From an uncultured Acetatifactor sp. (GTDB lineage: Bacteria > Bacillota > Clostridia > Lachnospirales > Lachnospiraceae), in assembly GCA_910579755.1 (NCBI GenBank), contig CAJTVB010000007.1, forward strand, positions 1 to 64,000: a stretch of DNA of 64,000 nt. The letters run 5' to 3'. The notes under the pieces were generated by a model. That model ran no database searches and was not told the DNA's origin. It worked only from the letters and a program-made list of their open reading frames with translations. Positions 59,994-64,000 of the stretch are shown one piece after another; the stretch's first letter is position 1, and each line of letters starts with the position of its first letter. Position numbers and translations under genes: made by a program.

Positions 59994-61181
59994 ATGCTGG
60001 TTCAGAAGTATAAGGATATGTTATCAGGGAAATCTGTTATCAGACAGCTTTCCGAGTTTGCCTCTGCAAGAGGCCGCCAGATCGGTTATGAGAATGTGTT
60101 CGATTACAGCCTGGGGAATCCTTCGGTTCCGGTGCCCCGGGATTTTACCGATGGGATGATCGAGCTGCTTTCCACAAGGGAATCGGGAGAGCTTCACGGC
60201 TATAGCCCCAGCCTGGGGATTGACAGCGTCAGAGAGGCGGTGGCGGCTTCTTTGGAAAAAAGGTTTGGTCTGCCTTACCGCAAAGAGCATATTTTTATGG
60301 CGTCCGGTGCGGCGGGAGCGTTGGCTCATGCTTTCCGTCTGGTGGCACAGGCAGGAGAGGAAATTCTGACATTTGCTCCCTTTTTCCCGGAGTACCATCC
60401 CTATGTGGACCTGACGGGGGCGGTGCTGAAGGTGGTGCCTGCGGACACGGAGAGCTTTCAGATCAATTTTGAAGGGCTTGAGGAAATGCTGACGGAGAAA
60501 ACGGCGGCGGTTCTGATTAACACGCCCAACAACCCTTCCGGGGTGGTGTATTCCGCAGATACTCTTGAAGGTCTGGCAAGGCTGCTTCGAGAAAGATCCC
60601 AGCAATACGGTCATGATATATATCTGATCTCCGACGAGCCTTATCGGGAGATCGTGTTTGAAGGTGTGGAGGCGCCCTTTGTCTCGGCCTTTTATGAAAA
60701 TACAATTATGTGTTATTCATTTTCCAAGTCTTTGTCCCTGCCGGGAGAACGGATTGGCTACGTGGCCGTGAATCCATATTGCCGGGACGGGAAGGACATG
60801 GCAGCCATGTGCGGACAGATTTCCAGAGGGATCGGACACAATTGTCCGCCTTCCATTATTCAGCTGGCAGTGGCCCGGGTGCTGGAGCAGACGGCGGATC
60901 TGGGGGTCTACGAGACGAATATGAAGCTGCTGTATCGGGAATTGACGGGGCTGGGCTTTACCTGTGTGAAGCCTGGGGGAACCTTTTATATTTTCCCCAA
61001 AGCGCTGGAGGAGGATGCAAAGATATTCTGTCAGAAGGCTTTGGAATATGATCTGGTACTGGTGCCGGGGGATACCTTTGGCGCACCGGGATATTTTCGG
61101 ATGGCTTACTGTATCGACACGGAGAAGGTGGAAAGATCTCTGGGGGCACTGCGCCGGTTTGTGAAGGAGCAGTACGGGTGA
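59994..61181 (+). CDS. Class I/II PLP-dependent aminotransferase
   Basis: 395 residues, ATG with AGGAAAGG upstream. Fold-type I motifs: YSLGNPSVPVP, the aromatic cap GELHGYSPSLG, NTPNNPSGVVY, ISDEPYREIVF, and the PLP Lys in YSFSKSLSLPGERIGY. The C-terminal ends with a substrate Arg in GYFRMAYC. Similar to AspC/AAT-type enzymes using pyruvate or 2-oxoglutarate as acceptor; exact substrate not inferable. Promoter upstream; the patatin gene follows after 108 bp. Confidence 0.94.
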   Translation: MLVQKYKDMLSGKSVIRQLSEFASARGRQIGYENVFDYSLGNPSVPVPRDFTDGMIELLSTRESGELHGYSPSLGIDSVREAVAASLEKRFGLPYRKEHIFMASGAAGALAHAFRLVAQAGEEILTFAPFFPEYHPYVDLTGAVLKVVPADTESFQINFEGLEEMLTEKTAAVLINTPNNPSGVVYSADTLEGLARLLRERSQQYGHDIYLISDEPYREIVFEGVEAPFVSAFYENTIMCYSFSKSLSLPGERIGYVAVNPYCRDGKDMAAMCGQISRGIGHNCPPSIIQLAVARVLEQTADLGVYETNMKLLYRELTGLGFTCVKPGGTFYIFPKALEEDAKIFCQKALEYDLVLVPGDTFGAPGYFRMAYCIDTEKVERSLGALRRFVKEQYG

Positions 61182-61289
61182 TAAGTGTGTAAACCCCCTT
61201 TTTATATGCGCACGGGGGTATGGAAACAAAAACGAAACGGCGCAGAGAAGCTATGTAAGGTTCATGAATGGCGCGAAGGAGGAATATGT

Positions 61290-62141
61290 ATGTATCAGGC
61301 GGGACTGGTTTTGGAAGGCGGCGGAATGAAGGGGGTCTACACGGCGGGAGTGCTGGATTTTTTTCTGGATAAGGACATTATGTTTTCCAGCGTATATGGA
61401 GTATCGGCGGGAGCCTGCCACATGTGCAGTTATCTGTCGAAGCAGAGGGGGAGAGCCTTTGACATCAATGTGGACTATCTGGATACCAAGAGATACTGCG
61501 GCATCCGAAGCCTGTTGACCACAGGGGATCTGTTCCATGCGGGTACCTGCTATCATTTGATTCCGGATTATCTGTATCCTTATGACTATGAGGCCTTTAA
61601 CCGGTATCAGGGAAGGGCCTTCAGCGTGGCCACGGACATTGAGACGGGCAGGCCGGAATATTTCCGCATCCGGGACATGAAAAAGGATATTGAGAAAATC
61701 AGGGCATCCGCATCCCTTCCGCTGGTATCCCGCAATGTGAAAATCGACGGAAGGCTGTATCTGGACGGAGGTATCAGCGACTCTATTCCGCTGCAGAAAT
61801 CTGTGTTGGACGGAAACCGGAAGAATGTGGTGGTCATGACCAAGGAGGAGGGCTTTGTGCGGCAGCCAACCTCCCAGCTGGCCTTGATTAAGGCCAGATA
61901 TTTCAAATACCCGAAAGTTACGGAGCTGATGGCCCAGCGCCATATTGACTATAACGAGCAGGTGGAGTATATTATGCGTCAGCAGCAGGAGGGGAAGGCC
62001 TTTGTGATCCGTCCCAGGCAGGCCAGCAATGTGGGCCGGGTGGAGAAGGACAGGGAGAGACTACAGAAGCTGTATCAGGAGGGCTATGACGATGCGGCGG
62101 GATGCTTTCAGGAGCTTATGGAATTTCTGAAGGATGCGTAA
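61290..62141 (+). CDS. Patatin-like phospholipase
   Basis: 283 residues, ATG with GAAGGAGG upstream. Patatin catalytic elements: GGGMKGVYTAG (oxyanion hole, ~10-20), the Ser nucleophile in YGVSAGA (~38) and the catalytic Asp in LDGGISDS (~168). All are present. The family cleaves ester bonds in lipids. No signal peptide. The longer frame back to 61185 includes non-homologous sequence. Confidence 0.93.
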   Translation: MYQAGLVLEGGGMKGVYTAGVLDFFLDKDIMFSSVYGVSAGACHMCSYLSKQRGRAFDINVDYLDTKRYCGIRSLLTTGDLFHAGTCYHLIPDYLYPYDYEAFNRYQGRAFSVATDIETGRPEYFRIRDMKKDIEKIRASASLPLVSRNVKIDGRLYLDGGISDSIPLQKSVLDGNRKNVVVMTKEEGFVRQPTSQLALIKARYFKYPKVTELMAQRHIDYNEQVEYIMRQQQEGKAFVIRPRQASNVGRVEKDRERLQKLYQEGYDDAAGCFQELMEFLKDA

Positions 62142-62241
62142 AGGGACTGGTCTGCAGTTAAAAAGCGCTGAAGGAATCAGAGCAGGAAATAGTACGGAAG
62201 GCTCTGAGAAAGCAAATGGTGCAGAAGGAGGAGTATAATAT

Positions 62242-63090
62242 ATGTTAGAGATTATTAAAGCAATTATTTACGGCATTGTGGAGGGTGTCACGGAATGGCT
62301 GCCGATCAGCAGCACAGGGCATCTGATCCTGGTGGAGCAGTTGATCCCCTTTCAGGGAACCAGCGAAGGATTTTTTGATATGTTTGATGTGGTGATTCAG
62401 CTGGGAGCAATCCTGGCGGTGGTGGTGCTGTTCTGGGGGCAGATATGGCCCTTTGCCCTGACCAAAAAGGAGCGGCAGGGACAGACAGGTATAGCTTCTT
62501 ATTTCAAAAAGGATATATGGGTGCTGTGGTTTAAGATTCTAGTGTCCTGTGTTCCGGCGGCAGTGATCGGAATTTTGTTTGATGACGTATTCAATGCGTT
62601 GTTTTATAATCCCACCTGTGTGGCGCTGGCTTTGATTATTTTTGGTGTTGCTTTTATTGTGATTGAGAACTGGAATAAGAGCAGAATGCCAAAGGTGACG
62701 GCATTGTCGGAAATTACATACCAGACGGCTTTAATGATCGGTGTTTTTCAGGTGATTGCCGCGGTGTTTCCGGGAACCTCCCGCTCCGGCGCCACCATTG
62801 TAGGAGCCCTTCTGATCGGCATTTCCAGAACCGTGGCGGCGGAGTATACATTTTTCCTGGCCATTCCCGTGATGTTTGGGGCAAGCCTTCTGAAGGTGGT
62901 AAAGTTCGGGTTCGCGTTTACCTCTGTGGAGCTGGTTCTGCTGGCCATTGGCACGGTGGTGTCCTTTGTGGTATCCCTGTTCGTGCTTCGATTCCTGATG
63001 GGGTATATTAAGAAGCATGACTTTAAGGTGTTCGGGTGGTATCGCATCGTGCTGGGCGCGGTGGTGCTGCTGTTTTTCCTCATAAGGTGA
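62242..63090 (+). CDS. uppP: Undecaprenyl-diphosphatase
   Basis: 282 residues with about seven or eight membrane segments. It has the BacA/UppP signature EGVTEWLPISSTGHLIL near the start and a second, VFPGTSRSGATIVGALL, near 180; the conserved Glu, Ser and Arg residues are present. It recycles the lipid carrier for peptidoglycan synthesis and gives bacitracin tolerance. ATG with AAGGAGGAG upstream. A single gene with no clear terminator behind it. Confidence 0.97.
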   Translation: MLEIIKAIIYGIVEGVTEWLPISSTGHLILVEQLIPFQGTSEGFFDMFDVVIQLGAILAVVVLFWGQIWPFALTKKERQGQTGIASYFKKDIWVLWFKILVSCVPAAVIGILFDDVFNALFYNPTCVALALIIFGVAFIVIENWNKSRMPKVTALSEITYQTALMIGVFQVIAAVFPGTSRSGATIVGALLIGISRTVAAEYTFFLAIPVMFGASLLKVVKFGFAFTSVELVLLAIGTVVSFVVSLFVLRFLMGYIKKHDFKVFGWYRIVLGAVVLLFFLIR

Positions 63091-63195
63091 TAAGGCGTGC
63101 TATGGCTGTTGCATCCGACGCTGCTTATGCGGCTCAGCTTTTATTATGTGAGGGCTGAACTGTTACCGTCTGAACTATTATATGTCATCAAATGG

Positions 63196-63224
63196 TTGAC
63201 ATTTTGTGTAAGATAGAATACACT
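63196..63224 (+). promoter_or_regulatory. Promoter of the DUF6465 gene
   Basis: TTGACA (63196-63201), 17-bp spacer, TACACT (63219-63224). It leaves a leader of ~140 bp before the ATG; no structure recognised there. Confidence 0.65.
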
Positions 63225-63371
63225 GTTTTTGGCAGGCAGAATGCAGAAATAGGATTTTGGCTCTTTACCGGCCTGCCGAGGGGAGCGAAACGCACTGGAA
63301 TATTTGTGCCGTTGAAGTGACGGCGGCGGAAAACAGTGCATCAAGATGTTGCCAGAAGGGAGAGGAAAAAT

Positions 63372-63854
63372 ATGGCACCGAGGAAATCAACAAAGCCTGC
63401 GACAAAGGCTGCAGAAGAGGCCGTTAAAACCCCCGCGCCCATGACAGAAGAAAATCAGACAGTAGAGAACGAGGCAGACGTTGCGGTTGAGACAAAAGCG
63501 GAAACAGTAGAAGCAGAACCCAAGAAAGAGAAAAAGACGCCGGGACGCAAACCGGCGGCGGCAAAGAAGGAGACAGTAAAGAAAGAGACTGCCGGAAAAG
63601 CCAGGGCAGAGAAGTCTCCGGCGGCAAAGCCCGGAAGAAAGCCCAAGAAGGAAGTGAAGGCGGCCATTCATCTGCAGTTTGCCGGAAAGTCGTATACGGA
63701 AGAGGATCTCATGAAAATTGCCAGGGACGTATGGAAGTACGATCTGAAGCAGAAGGTGGGAGACCTGACCAGCGTGGAGCTGTATGTGAAGCCCGAGGAG
63801 AATACGGTATATTATGTAATGAACAAGGACTTTATGGGAAGCTTCCAGATTTGA
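63372..63854 (+). CDS. DUF6465 protein with a Lys/Ala/Glu-rich N-terminal half
   Basis: 160 residues, ATG after AGAGG. Residues 1-98 are low-complexity Lys/Ala/Glu/Thr/Pro, with PGRKP repeats (KKTPGRKPAAAKK; AKPGRKPKK) resembling AT-hook or histone H1-like tails. Residues ~100-160 form a compact alpha/beta domain (IHLQFAGKSYTEEDLMKIAR; SVELYVKPEENTVYYVMN) matching DUF6465, common in Lachnospiraceae. DNA or RNA binding of the tail is plausible. Promoter and terminator are both visible. Confidence 0.82.
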   Translation: MAPRKSTKPATKAAEEAVKTPAPMTEENQTVENEADVAVETKAETVEAEPKKEKKTPGRKPAAAKKETVKKETAGKARAEKSPAAKPGRKPKKEVKAAIHLQFAGKSYTEEDLMKIARDVWKYDLKQKVGDLTSVELYVKPEENTVYYVMNKDFMGSFQI

Positions 63855-63886
63855 GAAACATAAAAAGCGGAAAGAGAATGAAAAGG

Positions 63887-63915
63887 GACCGCGGTTTTCG
63901 AACCACGGTCTTTTT
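63887..63915 (+). terminator. Terminator after the DUF6465 gene
   Basis: GACCGCGGTT (63887-63896) pairs with AACCACGGTC (63901-63910) with one mismatch, TTCG loop, then TTTTT. Confidence 0.85.
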
Positions 63916-63967
63916 GCGTTTCCGCAGATCTTTAGATTTATTTTAGAATTATTTTCCCTGAAATCAG

Positions 63968-63996
63968 TTGACAACGTATAACCGAAGTGCTATTTT
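63968..63996 (+). promoter_or_regulatory. Promoter at the right edge
   Basis: TTGACA (63968-63973), 17-bp spacer, TATTTT (63991-63996). Its gene lies beyond the window. Confidence 0.6.
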
Positions 63997-64000
63997 ATGG

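Noticed and set aside
63091..63195. Riboswitch or terminator after uppP
   Set aside because: No stable hairpin with T run and no conserved riboswitch core could be recognised.

Overview
The window reads as chromosome of a spore-forming Firmicute, most likely a Lachnospiraceae (Clostridia) member. Support comes from the sporulation genes (CotS-type coat kinase, yabP, yabQ, spoIIE), Gram-positive style Shine-Dalgarno sites with many GTG and TTG starts, abundant lipoprotein signals, and families typical of gut Clostridia (DUF6465, DUF3048, PEGA, GH13, SpoIIE/HATPase fusions). Almost all genes lie on the + strand; the exceptions are an ABC transporter/two-component block at 41.5-46.4 kb and one flavodoxin-like gene near 59.5 kb.

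Layout. 0-8 kb: end of a transposase, M3 oligopeptidase, membrane-anchored parvulin-like protein, CCA-adding enzyme, CotS-like protein, PEGA lipoprotein. 8.3-15.6 kb: the conserved block hup-rqcP-yabP-yabQ-divIC-(terminator)-spoIIE-tilS-hpt-ftsH, in the same order as in Bacillus. spoIIE lacks the usual membrane domain, and the DNA before it has a Spo0A-type promoter. 15.7-25 kb: small Cys-rich secreted protein, orphan solute-binding lipoprotein, GH13 glucosidase, secreted DLDGDG protein, response regulator/histidine kinase pair and an exported protein. 25-30 kb: amidase/deacetylase fusion, MATE exporter, tRNA-Tyr, tRNA-Leu, a DUF4143 ATPase remnant and an isochorismatase-like hydrolase. Scattered here, and before hup, are copies of a 143-bp inverted-repeat element.

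30.3-40.6 kb is the most unusual part. A tyrosine recombinase is followed by a two-domain endolysin (amidase + GH24 lysozyme), an unrecognised 223-aa protein, two diverged DUF2589-type paralogues and two small unknown proteins, with no capsid, portal, terminase or tail genes. Next come a STAS protein, a GNAT-like protein and a large membrane protein fusing an extracellular sensor, HAMP, PP2C phosphatase and anti-sigma-type kinase, which together look like a partner-switching module. This is my candidate for an undescribed system; its function is inference only.

40.7-54 kb: tatD; a convergent ABC exporter with its response regulator and kinase; a ParB-like/XRE pair; a DUF3048 lipoprotein; DUF3810 metalloprotease-like protein, WYL regulator and metallophosphoesterase; a zinc-ribbon protein; tRNA-Gln; a truncated rtcB. 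54-64 kb: a glycerol cluster (GlpA-like, FAD oxidoreductase, DUF1667, glpK), flavodoxin-like protein, aminotransferase, patatin, uppP and a DUF6465 protein. No rRNA, CRISPR array or replication origin was seen.
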